Shown here: one piece after another, positions 45,139-57,755 of the stretch
How the letters are laid out: each line of letters starts with the position of its first letter
Numbering within the stretch: the first letter of the stretch is position 1
DNA from: Siphonodentalium dalli
Lineage: Eukaryota > Mollusca > Scaphopoda > Gadilida > Siphonodentaliidae
Assembly (NCBI GenBank): GCA_032622095.1
Contig: CP136064.1
Location: 135,233,129 to 135,297,128, forward strand
Direction: 5' to 3'
Length of the DNA stretch: 64,000 bases
Position numbers and translations under genes: made by a program
The notes under the pieces: model-generated
Seen by the model: only the letters and a program-made list of their open reading frames with translations
Databases searched by the model: none
Told to the model about the DNA's origin: nothing

Positions 45139-45474
45139 TTGAATCAGGTCTTTGCATCTTGTATAAGCACGATGCTCGCATTCGCTTGTATTGCGGAAGG
45201 CGACTGGGTCCAATGTTGTCATGAAGGAACGATAGTTTTGTCACAGAGTCGGCAAAAGTCTATTGGGCCATTCCACGCAAAGTGGTCCACAACACAAAAA
45301 AAATTCAAATTGGACTCGGGGGTCACAATTTTTTTTTCTCTCCATAATGTTGATCCAATTTATCAGGAAAAAATATTTGTATGTGGATTGTACATGTGTA
45401 TGCCTTGCACATCAGTGTTCAAACTTATGGCTACTATAGCCAAACAATTGATCCTATACATGTTGAAATGCTGA
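45139..45474 (+). other. unsupported 111-codon open frame
   Basis: The frame begins MNQVFASCIS and contains several cysteines. It lies inside the spacer of the 4.8-kb inverted-repeat structure. I recognise no domain, and there is no second exon or repeat of the frame. It is mentioned because it is the longest frame in the spacer; it could be chance. Confidence 0.15.
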
Positions 45475-45623
45475 TGCTGTCTAGGAAAAAATGTTACGAT
45501 TAACAAACTGATTCACATGTCATTTTACAAACAATGACCACCTTATTATGTAGGCATGCCTGCTAGTTGGATATATGATGCATATCAAGAATAAAAATTG
45601 TCCGGAAATTCACATTTGGCTTG

Positions 45624-47482
45624 TAAAACACGTGACAGAATTAACAGTATTTTTTACTTAATACTGGAAATACTGCACAATGTTTCACATTATTACATAT
45701 TCAAAGGTAGAAACGTTCCCGGATAATTTCGGGAAAAACTTGTTGAACTTGATCACCACCTAATGCCCAAATGCATGGTTTGATTTCTGTAACACGTGAC
45801 GTCACGTGTGTTACAAAAATGACACATGGCTTATAGTGATTGAAAACATGGGTCCAAGACTTCTGAAAGCTGTTTCTAGATTAATTATGTTGCTAATATC
45901 TGTAAATAGACTAGATTCACACACTCATTTGGATATGTTAATTCATTTCTGACATCTGCGGCTAAGCAATAGAACCTGTTCTGAACTGAACGCATCACAG
46001 GTGTCAGGCTAACACCTCCACATACAGATTATCAATAGGAAATTCACAATATTGATCTAAAAACAGATCTGCAGACTCCTCTATGCCAAAACACATCTGA
46101 AATATGATCCTTTATATTGGTCTGACTATAAGTGGACTGTCACATCTTTTCAATGATAGATCTTAGTAATCCAAAATACAATAATTAATCAATATTAATT
46201 AGAAAATGGATTAAAATTACACTGATGAGGTGTATGCATCGTGTCTTAATTGTGTATGGTTGACTTATTTTATCTGGTAAAATAGCAAATTGACAAATAA
46301 TCTTTTACATGTACTTCCAAAAGTTACAAAACCCACTATTTCTGGCCCCCAGTCATGCTCAAATACATCAAATCTACACTATTACATGGCTCCAGAATAT
46401 TTACTAAAGTGATAGGAATTATTGCATCTGCAGCATCTAGTGTACATGTACTAGTAGCAGTGAAGAGTGTTCTGTTAGTTTCTTCTTGATACAGTAAGAA
46501 CAAACACTCATCTCAATTCTCTACAGAACAGTTTTGGTGGCAATGAATTAAGTATGACAGTGTATATTATACCTTCACAATATCTAGAGGGATTGGTGTC
46601 ATATCTTGTAAGTCATTCGTGCATTCATAATCAAGTCGATTCTGGAACACGACAAGGGTGTGCACCCACAGCGTTCAATTTGAAGTTTGAAGCTTTTAAT
46701 ACCCCTTAAGCTGGGCACATGTCTTCATTTCAGTCATATACCATACGGTACATCAGATATATACCAGTAATATGGTCTCACATTTTAGTGGTTTAAGAAA
46801 ACTTAACCAAAGTATTCTCTGCAGCTAGCTTTGTTAAACAGTTAAATGGATTGTGAACAAATACTTTCTATCTAATGATGTTGTTTACCAACAATGGGCT
46901 TTGTTTATGTCTAGTAATGTCATGTTCCCTTGTACCTCTCTTCTTATGAATTGATATTAAATTTTGTTATGTTCTGCTGTAATATGCATAAAATCATCTT
47001 TTGAAACAAAACTTGTGCATAAAATTGACAATCGGTTATGAACTGATTGACAATAGGATACTGGTTTTGCACGCGTAACACACGTGAGCAGAGCGATGTA
47101 ACACACGTGACAGTGAATATGCTATCAGGGCGAGAAATACATTCAACTCTCATTAAAAGTACTAATTGCACATTGAAGTAGAGTCTTTTTTCTTATTGGA
47201 AAAAAGCGCCAATTATGTATCAAACAAGTAACTTCACAGACTTTTTGCATAGAAAACAGAGGTCCTTTTTTTCTCATTTGTGCGCTGTAACACACGTGAC
47301 AGTCATATACAAGCATGGTAGAGTAATACATTTACTACACAGCCTTAAGGACCGATCGCATAGTTATGATGGGGTTATTATCTCGACTATACAGTGAATC
47401 ATTTTATATTATATTGAATGCACACCAAATGCTGCTTGAAAATATCACCAAAATTTCGTGCAAAATGTAACACACGTGACAT
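45624..47482. repeat. recurring GTAACACACGTGAC motif, seven occurrences
   Basis: Copies lie near 45627, 45789 with an inverted partner at 45800, 47076, 47097, 47287 and 47467. The pair at 45788-45816 forms a near-perfect palindrome, tgtaacacgtgac then gtcacgtgtgttaca. The core CACGTG is an E-box and the palindrome centre is TGACGTCA, a CRE word. Whether these are binding sites or element subterminal repeats cannot be told here. Confidence 0.8.
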
Positions 47483-47941
47483 GGAATGGCCTATTGCGGA
47501 TAGCAGAAATAATGTCCCAGTGGTACCGAATAGACATTCAATTGGAACACTTGTGGCTACAACACACATCATCTTTCTAGCCAGAATGGATAGATTCGGA
47601 AGAGAGTCTTGATGGATTTTCCACCAATCTAGAGGATTTGTGTTTATTCCAGCACATGGGAGAGCGTTGTATCTTACAATTTCTGTAACAGCAATTTACG
47701 CGTGATTGAGTCCTGTTTGGACATACAGTGCTGCTATGCCCGAGTACTGATGTACATGTACAAAGTACATCTATACATTGTTTTTGTGCCATCAAACGTT
47801 TAATAGATATTAACCACTTGAATGTGTCAATACATTGTTGCTAATTGATATGACGGCAAATATGCAATAATATTCGTGATAGTTTAGGCCAAAAAAATAT
47901 ATACCTGTGTTTCTGGTGACATGCAAGAAAAAAATAGTGGT

Positions 47942-47959
47942 GGGGGGGGGGGGGGGGGG
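47942..47959. repeat. poly-G tract, 18 nt
   Basis: A guanine homopolymer in the spacer of the 4.8-kb structure. Confidence 0.95.
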
Positions 47960-48957
47960 TGGCTTTTCATTTTATTTTCAATTTTGCTCAAAATTAATAT
48001 GAATGCCAACTTCTCCTTGTTTGTAATTGACTTATAAAATAATAAAACTAAGTAGATTCCATTAGTGTAATGTAAAACATGGAAAAGCATGATGTTTACA
48101 ATAGAGATCGATATTTGCCATGAAAAGCTATTAACGTTCCCTGTTTGTGAACAATATTCAAGCTGCTTAAAAGATCACCACCCTCCCACAAATGCTCAAT
48201 GTTTGCATCCATACTAGGGCCCAAAAAAAAAAAAAAAATCTCTGTTTCTGATAATACAGGGAAATTTTTCCAGGCAGGGATTTTTTTTTAACCAGCCATT
48301 TGAAAGCGATAAAATAGTGTAGTACACCCCTTTAACAAGTATTAAAGAGTTTTTAATATCACATACTTTATAATAGTGAGGTATGTCATTTTCCTTTAAG
48401 CAGGTGTACACCTATATCAGTTCACTTGATCCCAATAAACTTTCAGAGACAACTTACAATGTATATTTTTGCTACTAGAATGAGCTCCTGTGTGAAGAAC
48501 CAAGGTATTGGCTATGAGTATGACCATGGGTTTAGAGTTATTCCTCTTGCATGGAATATCTCTCTGATGTTCATGGGCTTGAGGTTACACATTTTATGCC
48601 ATCCTATTCAGTTGTGCCTACGCAATTTTTCAGGTGGTGCTGGTGTTGAAAGGGAGATGTTTTATGCAATAAATACTTGCCATTTCAATCAAACATATTG
48701 TATGTTCATTCCCCTCATATTTCTCTTCATAGAAGATCATTATTTTTATATGGCAACTTGTCCATATTATCAAATCACTAAATAGTATTGTTGTTCAAGG
48801 TCACATATTTCCCACCTATTTCGTTTCAACCCCAGAAAGTTTTAATTAGCAGAATTTATTACCTGCTATATTTCAGTGCAATTAACAGCAAGTTATCACA
48901 TACAGTACATGTACATGTTTGGACATCAGATGATCAGAAATGCGTGTTTAATATTTG

Positions 48958-50420
48958 AGTACAGTGTGAGTTGTTTCTATCTTACTACTATTTGCTACTA
49001 AGTTGGTATAAAGATCAAAGAGTCTGCCGTAAATAGTTACGCTGAGTTGATTCGCGTGACCCGCACGTGTTTGTTGTATGACACATAATGGAGTTGAAAA
49101 ATCGTTCACTTTTGGATAAAAGCCTGAAACTTTCAGGGTTGGTTGGGCCAATTTTTTTATTTATTTGTTTCCTATTACGGAGCCAAAAAAATCCAGGTAG
49201 ATAGGTAGGGATTTTTTTTTTTTTGGTAATATTTTTTTATTTTTTCCCCGAGCAGTTAAGAAGTACATTAATGCTTACTCTTTATACTTGTGTTAAGGCT
49301 GTCCAAGTATATTGCAAGTAACTGTTAATGTAGCACAATAATATGATAAGTATTGTCAATGTGGACAAACAAATTCCTCCCAGGCACTCAACTACATGTA
49401 TGCAGCTCTTGTAATTATTCTCTCAGTTTAGCTTGTGGTGGCACATCTTCCTCAGAGCACGATATGGACATATCAACAGGCCCACGGCGAACACCATAAT
49501 AAGGCTTTTCTATGACTTTATAATAACATTACTTGTATGTTATTAATTCAAACCTCACTTAAATATTTGGTCATATGCCTCAGGACCTAAGACACACCTC
49601 CACTGTCAGGATATCTCACATGCGCCTCAGACACATTGCACAGGGTGTAAATATTCCTCAGACACCTGCAGACACCCCTCAATTGCATTGAAATATAAAG
49701 TCCCACACCACACTGAAAATGGTACCACAGGCCACACCTTGACTGAGATACCACACCTCAGCATTCAAATTGCCCCCCCTACTTTGAAGTTCCTTATACA
49801 CACTGGCATATGCATGCTTGTAAGGTTTATACACACAAACAAACCAGTAGATAATTTCATGTGCTTTTTTAGTGCCCATCCCAGAAGGGTGTTTGATATG
49901 GTAGACATGCAGTCAGCTTTATACTGTCTGTATACATACCAGTAACTATGCATGAACACTATGAATCCTTGATTGACTGGAAAGAGGAACTCTAAATTCT
50001 GATATAGAAAGTCTTCTACATGTATATTGCTCTCTAACAAATAAGACTTCTTCCCATAAGACATGGGAGTATCAGTTGAACAAACAATATTACCACAGGC
50101 AGGTTTTAAAGACTGCAGATTTATTGGTGTTGAATGTGGATTCATCTGCACAACCACAAATGGACATGTATTTTAAGTAAAAAAATTCCATTTAAAATTA
50201 TTGCTGCTTAATATGAAAACATAGTATATATATTTAGCGATATAGATGTGTTTACATGCCAATTACATGCATTAAAAAAAAAAAAAAAATTGTAATTAAA
50301 TTTTTGGTTGAAGTTTGAAAAACAAAGTTCAGGTCGGCCCAATTTCGGCAGGTCGGTCGGGTAACCGGAAACACAGATGTTTTTTTTTTTGGCCTTGGGT
50401 ATGTGGTTCTCATCAACCAG
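48958..50420. other. dispersed repeat pieces, no gene
   Basis: A- and T-runs next to 'ccaggtagataggtagggat' (49190) and 'gtcgggtaaccggaaacaca' (50357) belong to the 42956 family. Around 49560-49680 'cctcagacac' recurs. The 130-codon minus ORF at 49765-50157 and its plus-strand partner have no recognised motif. Confidence 0.5.
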
Positions 50421-50579
50421 TTAGCTGGTTCCAGGTTTCTGGTGACCCCTTGACCTTCAAATTGACCTTGACATTTCGAGAATTTGAGATTTAGGGGTAT
50501 CTATTTTGTATCGAATATAGTGGCTATATTAAATGATATATAGATATTCGAGATTGTCGAAGCGATAACATGGATGTCC

Positions 50580-51000
50580 GCCATTGTATCCGCATTCAAT
50601 TTGTCTATGATAATCCAAAATGGCCGCCAAAATACCAAAAATTTACGTTTTTTCACTAATATCCTTCAAATCAGTTGCTGCTTTTTGGAACTGTTTGAGA
50701 ATTGCAACTTTATTTTGTATTGGTCATGTTAACTGAACATTGGAGCAATGAAATATGCCATTCGTGGGCTCCCTGCCAACTCCGATCCCTTAAAAATTTG
50801 ATTTTACAGAAAGCGGTATAAAAATTTACAAAAAATCACCATTGGAATTTTAGTCACATTTCGTCAAGAAATGGGAAGAACTGTGCAATCTAAGTGACAA
50901 ATTCCATTTCTTATGAATATTCCAACTCAATTGTACCCAAATTGTCAATTTGGCTCAAAATGGCAGCCAGAATATGGAAAAAATGTAAATATTGCCCCAG
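50580..51000. repeat. inverted copy of the 60.2-60.9 kb tandem repeat
   Basis: Landmarks 'cattggagcaatgaaatatgcc', 'cagaaagcggtataaaaatt', 'gaatattccaactcaattgt' and 'ggctcaaaatggcagcca' match, in reverse, the units at 60180-60960. The family contains paired gccattttg and caaaatggc words. Confidence 0.8.
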
Positions 51001-51149
51001 CGAGTCATGCAACCGCATACCAGTTGTGGTTGATGAAAAATGACTATTCTGTCTTATATATATTGAATACATGTACTACCATTTCTGATGCACCTTGGTT
51101 TTTAAATTGTTATTATTTTAAACACTGAAATTACCAGAATTATTGGATT

Positions 51150-51450
51150 TTTATGTTTACCCATACCATAGTATGGTAAACATAGTGTCGTTGCCCGGAT
51201 TGACCACTCGTCGTTCGTCTGTCCGTCTGTCCGTCTGTCCGTAGACACTTTACGAGTAATGCGATAACTCAAACATTTTCTATCCGATCGAAACCAAATT
51301 TTGTATATGGGTTTCTCAGCCCAAAATACAGATCGAGTTCGAATTTGGGTTTGATCCGAGATTTTGTTACAGAGTTATGGCCCTTTTTCAACTTAGAATT
51401 CACGCATTCTGCCATAACTCAAACATTTTTTAATTTTAAAGGAGTTATGA
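51150..51450. repeat. TACCATAGTATGGTA-ended module, left copy
   Basis: It starts 'acccataccatagtatggta', then '(gtccgtct)n', 'gcgataactcaaacattttc', 'ccgatcgaaaccaaatttt', 'cccaaaatacagatcgag' and 'gagttatggccctttttc'. It occurs inverted at 57325-57755. The terminal word is itself palindromic. Confidence 0.85.
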
Positions 51451-51974
51451 CCCTTTTTCGAGAAAATAAATTAAAAACAAATTTTTTTTTTAGATTTAGC
51501 TCCTTGCTAAATTTAGCATGTACAAATATTAAATTTTGTTTGAACTTTAATAACAATAATTTTTTTTTTTAAATAATAAAGTTTTTGTTTACACTTTCAT
51601 TTATTTTAGTTTTATACGATTAATTAGGTGTGATATCCTGTTTTGAAAATATGAAGATTTTATTGCAATAGTTTCATGTAATATAATGATATCAATAAAT
51701 TACCATGTGATCATCCAACATCCAGAGTATATGAGAGGATTTTTATAGATGTTGTCATTCCAAGTGAAATCTGTTATGAAATGAGTGATGACATATGATA
51801 CAGAGCTCTGGTGGGTCATGATAAACAACACTGGTGGCTGGCTGTTTGTTTATTCTAACTGTCAAATTGATTTCCTCATATATCTTAATATATATTGGGT
51901 ATCTTTGCACACTATTCACTTCTATCAATTTTGGTATTGACTGATTAATTGATTTTTGAAAAATATATTAACCC
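51451..51974. other. no recognisable feature
   Basis: AT-rich with T-runs. Nothing is supported. Confidence 0.4.
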
Positions 51975-51983
51975 TTCAGACAC

Positions 51984-53146
51984 TAGTCCAAGTCTTCTCG
52001 TACTAAAGCCGGCTAAGATATCGGGATGGAGGTGCCGGTCTTTAGTCCGAGTTCCAGGCCCATGCATTCCTTTGACAGGACTTAAGCGTTAGTGATCCGC
52101 TCAAATAAAACCACAATTATATGAAATAAAATATCACAATTGCTACAATAAACGGATAGTTTCCGCAGAAGACATGCTATTTTATCTGAAACCCACATCG
52201 GTTGTGAATTGAAAGCGGTAATTTAATGTGAAAAGAAACATTTGCCGCAGTGTTTACATATTTTTTAAAGTATGCGAACTCAGTTGACCTTGCGAACTGC
52301 GTTCGGCATTTTCCGTTGAAAATATTCCGTAGATTTTGGACAACAACGCAAATTACGATGAATTCTCCATTGTAATCGTAATTATGTGTGTCAATAAATA
52401 AAATAATAAATAGATTAATTAAACATTGGAGATATAAATGTAATACACTAAATAAATGAACCTTAAGTTTGAAAAGTCCCACTAAAACGGAAGAACTATA
52501 TTTCGAAACTGTGTGATTCGGTTCTCCGATTATTTTATCAACACAGATGTCAAATGCACATCACGCATGGCAAGTCAGACACAAGAGTTCTAATTTGCTC
52601 CAATTTTGACAAGTTGCTTGCGAAAATTGTCAACAAAACTACCGTTCTGATCCTCCATTATGTCATTAAGTTTTTAGTGCGGGAATTGTTCTGAAAGCAC
52701 ATAGAAAACTGGACTTTCGGGCGATCGGTTTTCGCTATTTTTGTTCGGAAAACCCGCGCTATATATAGAAACGGAAAGTAGAATTAGTAGAACAAACAGC
52801 GGATTATGCCGAACTTATTCGGACCACTTCGGCTTTCGGTTAAAATGTAAACAAACAGAGAAACAAATCGATGTGTGTGGCAATCAACCGGAATATTCTA
52901 TGTGTAATTTAACATTAAAGTTAGATTATTATACACCATTATGACCATAAGATGTAAGCCTTTCCGATGCATATAGCATCATGTATTGATTTGCTAGGTA
53001 AATCCAGTAAAATACACCACAAATTCCCGCCACAGATCGTGGGCGTAAGTCGTGTCAAAGGATTGGTATACAAGCGGTCTTGGACTAAAGACCAGCATCG
53101 CCATCCCAATATCTTAGCTGGTTTTAGTACAAGAAGACTTGGACTA
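51984..53146. mobile_element. TIR element with 9-bp target duplication, 1163 bp
   Basis: The direct repeat TTCAGACAC lies at 51975-51983 and 53147-53155. Immediately inside, the left end tagtccaagtcttctcgtac is mirrored by gtacaagaagacttggacta. The TIR runs about 90 bp (gctaagatat(c/t)gggatgg, gtctttagtcc). A 9-bp duplication and long TIRs fit the Mutator (MULE) group. No transposase is encoded; the ORFs at 52177-53227 are small and unsupported. Confidence 0.88.
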
Positions 53147-53155
53147 TTCAGACAC

Positions 53156-54630
53156 GTGCTTTCAAAATTAAAACAACAGCTGATAGCCAATATGATTTAT
53201 CTATGCAATGGGGAAACAGGCAGATAAATATACATGACAATTGTAAGTGATGACTTGTTTTGAAAATCAATATGGTAGATGTTAGTATTTCCAGGAACCT
53301 TATTTTCCCATTTGTTCACATTTTCATGGCTGATTGAATTTCAGGGGCCCAGAGCACTTAGAAGATTAACATTGAAGGTTGTGGCTTTTAGTGCCCAAGC
53401 TACTTGTAAAACATTGTAATGTGTGAAACCATTCAAATGAGGGCTAACTTAATTTCTTTTATATGAACGATTTAGTGGTCATAGGGGCCAGCATCCCCAT
53501 CATATTATGTCTGTATAACATTATATAGATAATACTTTTGAATTGTATAAACTACATATATTTTTGAAAACCATACACCCCTGTTATGAAACACTTAATC
53601 ATATTTAATACACAGGTCAGATCTGATCTTATATCTGTCCATGTTTGATAAACAAATAACTGGGGAGAAGAGGGGGGGTAATTAAAGTACCATTTAAATA
53701 CGAGATGGAATCCCCTACATATATGTCGTTCTAAGCAGTCTGGCTTGTCAACAATTATAATTTCTCTTTAGAAGTGAATAATAAATTTTGAATATCTGGC
53801 ATGTCAAAAGTGGCAAAGACAGGGATTTATCACTTTTGCTTCCAATGAGTTAACTTAAACTCCTAAACATGTACTCTGAAATCACTAAACCATTGGATCT
53901 CACAGTGAGAGGTCCTTGTGTGAATAGGGACAGAGTTATGAGATTTAAAACTACTCCTCCCCAACCCAAATACTTTTAACCCTTTCTTAAGACAAATTAT
54001 TTGAGCTTTTGATTTCAAGTTGGGTACTGATATATGGATTAATTCCTGTGATCATATCTTTGACAAATTATCAGTTATGGCTAGTCGCTATCGCCAAGGT
54101 ATGGGTTAAACATCTGCCAATCGTGATCGGCCTCTCGTTCTATCACAAACTTGACATCAAAATCGGCAAAAATTAACCTTTCAGGTTAAGACAATTATAT
54201 CAAGTAAAATGGTATCGAAGGTGTTTATTGTCTTGATCTGTCTTAAATGTGTCACACTTATCTGTTTTTGGACAAAATTACTCAAGATGGTTTGCAAAAT
54301 GGCAATCAAATTTGGTAAAACAAAATTATTTTTCCTATATATCCTGAATATTATTCTCTGATCTTCCGAAAAGGTAGCAAATTGTAACTCACTTTGTATT
54401 AACCATGTTACTTATGAGGCATGGCAAATTAATTATAAACGATGCAGTACCGGTACGGAATTTTGCCAAAAACTTCTTTTGGGATTCTGACCATGTTTTT
54501 TTGTACGGAAATGGACAGTACTTTGAAAATGAACTGAAAGGGGCATTATTATGAGGCTACGACAATAAAATTGTGGCTCATTGGCATCGAAATGACTAAT
54601 GTCAGGAAAACAGTTTCCCCCTTTATGCAT
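53156..54630. other. dispersed repeat pieces, no gene
   Basis: 53340-53460 ('agcacttagaagattaacat' and 'agctacttgtaaaacattgt') is inverted at 56530-56645. The word 'gaggtccttgtgtgaatagg' at 53910 is related to units at 62650 and 62820. No coding is supported. Confidence 0.55.
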
Positions 54631-55133
54631 ACATGTATATAAACCACCATCAGGATGTAGAACTCTCTGACATTACCTCTATATCGATTAACATGTTCCT
54701 GAGTTATTGTGTAAAGCGATACCCACCCAAATTTACACATGTACAACCCACCTATGAACATACACTTGCTCCATATATGCATAAACACCACATAAATGAC
54801 CATGTAGCCACTCGTGTTTTACACACACACACTTCATCCATGACCGTACATCCATATTTAGGTATAACCGTACACCACGCACTTGACTGTATAGTCACAA
54901 GTCACCAAGCAGGTATACATGTACTTCTACGCCTCACCCACGACCGTATAATCACTCTATATATTGCTCTACATCCCATTCATGATCATACTTTCACTTC
55001 ATGTATACATATTCGCCTCACCATTGGCCATACAATTACTCCATGTATATATATTTGCCACACCCATGGCCATGTAGTCACTCAAGCTATACATATACAT
55101 CACACCCATAACAATGACCATACAGGCGTTCTA
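54631..55133. repeat. CATGTATAC-rich minisatellite, left block
   Basis: Degenerate units of roughly 42-46 bp: 'cacccatggccatgtagtca' then 'ctcaagctatacatataca'. The 197-codon ORF at 54633-55226, rich in His, Thr and Ile, is translated repeat. The array continues after the insertion at 58534. Confidence 0.85.
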
Positions 55134-56524
55134 TATATGGGCTCTTTCACGTTAAAGGTTGACAAAATGAATTTTTCGGATAGGACGGAAAATGATGCAT
55201 TTGTCATTGTGTTTGGAGCGTCTTAATAATATTTCTATAGTACTGACGCACAGCCCAACCTGCAGACAAAATTTCACTACTACATTGGAAAAAATAACAA
55301 AATTATAGGGCGATGGGTACCAATTTTGGCATATTTTGAGTGGCCAATCATTGCTGTGATGATTTTGTTTTCCTTATATTTATTTTAATTTATGGGTTTG
55401 CCAAAAATGTCCTCATTTAATCTTTAGCTTATGTCTGGTTGATCTTGTGGTGAAAATTTTGAGTGATTTCGTGCATTCAGTTTGATGATATTTGAATTTG
55501 AAGGTTATTGAGATATTCCGTTAAATGATTTATAGCATGTGAATCTAAAATAAATCTTTTCATAAACACAATTTACAATAACCATGGATCAGGAATATAG
55601 TTCAGTTGAACATTTCATGGTATAGAAGATTAATGGTAAAATTTGTTTTCTGTGTATTAGTCTATTTAAATTATATTCAATTCTCCAAAAATGTGCACAG
55701 AAATTCCGTTAAAATCTGTCCTCTCTGAGAATCTTTGTCAACTGCTAATATTAATGAAATGAGAAAATCATTTTGTATTGTGTGTAAACTGTCACTAGTA
55801 TTGAGGGTGTATACACTTTAATTGGTGGGCTGAACCATCCCGATTTGGTACAGCAGCTCATTAAATGTTAAAAAAAATGTCCTCTCCGAGAATTCAAGCA
55901 TGGAACCCAGAGATTTTCTGGAAGACATTGGTTTATATTAAACTATAACCATTCTGTTAATGAGAATGGGGTGTAGTAATAATTTACTATATTAAAATAC
56001 AGTTTATGCAACATGCCGTGTCCAATTTGAGCTACTAATGTTTTATTTCATTTGTTTCCATTGAGGCAATTCATGTCTGCTCAACTGAAATTGTCTGAGT
56101 AAATTGTCGATCTGAAGAATTTCTTGATTATTGATAATCATGTCAGTGATTACAAGTGGTTTGATGGAAGTGTTGTTTGTAAAACATGTGTTTCTCAATA
56201 GTTAAATATAATTGTCTTGAATTATCGGAGAGGACACATTTTTTAACAGATTGCAGAGTATCTGCACTTACTTACAATATTAAAGGAATACTCCATGTGT
56301 GTGTACATATAATAACATTGGAATACCATAGGACCCGTAACCTGAGATAAATGAGCACAGTTCATACCCTGGTCGTCTGTATAGCTCTCAATAAAACAGT
56401 TTAGACCATACAAAAGTATTATCCATATATTTGTACAGCCATAACATTATTAAACATGATGAGGATTCTGCCCCTATGACCCCTCGATACACTCAATACA
56501 GATTACCACAGTTCATATACAGTA

Positions 56525-56645
56525 AGTAAGCCCCAATAGAATGATTTCACACATTAAAATGTTTTACAAGTAGCTTGAACCCTAAAATCAATAATAATCA
56601 ATGTTAATCTTCTAAGCGCTCCATGGCCCCTACATTTCAATCAAC
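56525..56645 (-). repeat. inverted copy of 53340-53460
   Basis: 'acattaaaatgttttacaag', 'tagcttgaaccctaaaatca' and 'atgttaatcttctaagcgct' mirror the 53340-53460 segment. It lies inside the 3.39-kb transposon. Confidence 0.7.
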
Positions 56646-57324
56646 CATGCATGCCAGGATGAACAAATTATGGTTCATAGCAATAATCCACACCAAGTAT
56701 TAACAATGTTTATCTGCCTGGACTGGAGAAAAACTTTTTTGAAGTTCTTATTTTATTTAGAGTTATCTGACCCATTTAATGCCTCCTGACTAGGACCCTT
56801 GAAGCCACTGACATGATAAATGCTCTATAGCACTCAATAGATTTGTTTCATACATGTATACATGTAGAAAAGCATTGATTTCTGTTCTCGAAATGAAATC
56901 TATGACAACCCCATAGCCCTCAATGTTAATCTTCTCACCCATCACTGTCCCCTAAAATCCTCTCAACCATGACCCTATGAACAAATTATAAACTATGTCT
57001 CCATACCAAGTATTATGGAAATCGGCTCAGTGAGACTGCAAATAATTTTGAATTTTAAAAAGTGCACTACTACATTAAATGTGGGTTCGCTATGTCTGCT
57101 CATATTCTGAAAACATCCATACAAATGGACAATGGACTATTCCAATTTCTACTTTTAGAATGAAATGGGAGAGTCCATACATTTGTGAATGCCAATGAGT
57201 TACAGATTGTAATAGGGCTAACATATGACAGCTAAAACTAACTCTATTTCAATAATTCGCCTTGTCTCAGGTGTCTCTTGTCTCTTATATAGTAAACCCT
57301 GTATTAATCAGTAAACCTCACATC

Positions 57325-57755
57325 TTAATAATTGTAAGTCGAAAAAGGGCCATAACTCCAGTAAAAAAATTGGATCAAACCCATATTCGAACTTGATCTG
57401 TATTTTGGCTGTGAAATCAAAATACCAGATTTGGTTCCAATCAGATAAAACCATGTTTGAGTCATCGCAGAATGTGTGAATAATAAGTCGAAAAAGGCCC
57501 ATTTATTCAGAATGTGTGAATAATAAGTCGAAAAAGGCCCATACCTCTATTTCACAAACGGATCAAACCCATTTTCAAACTCATCCTGCATTTTGGGATG
57601 AGAAACTCATACAAAATTTGGTTCCGATTGGATAGAAAATGTTTGAGTTATCGCACCGTGCGTAAATTGTCTACGTACAGATATAGACGGATGGACGATG
57701 AGTGGTCAATCTGAACATCAACATTACGTGTACCATACTATGGTATGGGTACACA
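57325..57755 (-). repeat. TACCATAGTATGGTA-ended module, right copy
   Basis: Inverted relative to 51150-51450. It has an internal 40-bp tandem duplication, 'cagaatgtgtgaataataag' then 'tcgaaaaaggcccat' (57472 and 57511), and ends 'taccatactatggtatgggt'. Confidence 0.85.

Larger units (their letters stand above)
44150..48957. mobile_element. second large inverted-repeat structure, 4.8 kb
   Basis: The arms are about 44150-45015 and 48220-48957. The outer end 'aaacacacatttctgatcat' pairs with 'atgatcagaaatgcgtgttt'. Next come 'gcaggtaatcaattctgcta' against 'gcagaatttattacctgcta', and 'gacaagttgtcactgaaaaa' against the 48740 region. Also paired are 'gtgtaacctcaggcccatct' with 'gggcttgaggttacac', and 'tactacactattttatcac' with 'gataaaatagtgtagta'. 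The interior is non-coding with CACGTGAC motifs. Plus and minus ORFs within the arms are shadows. Confidence 0.85.

Noticed and set aside
54633-55226. 197-codon ORF, the second-longest frame in the window
   Set aside because: It is a translation of the CATGTATAC minisatellite, with period-related His/Thr/Ile repeats, and runs on into a transposon TIR.
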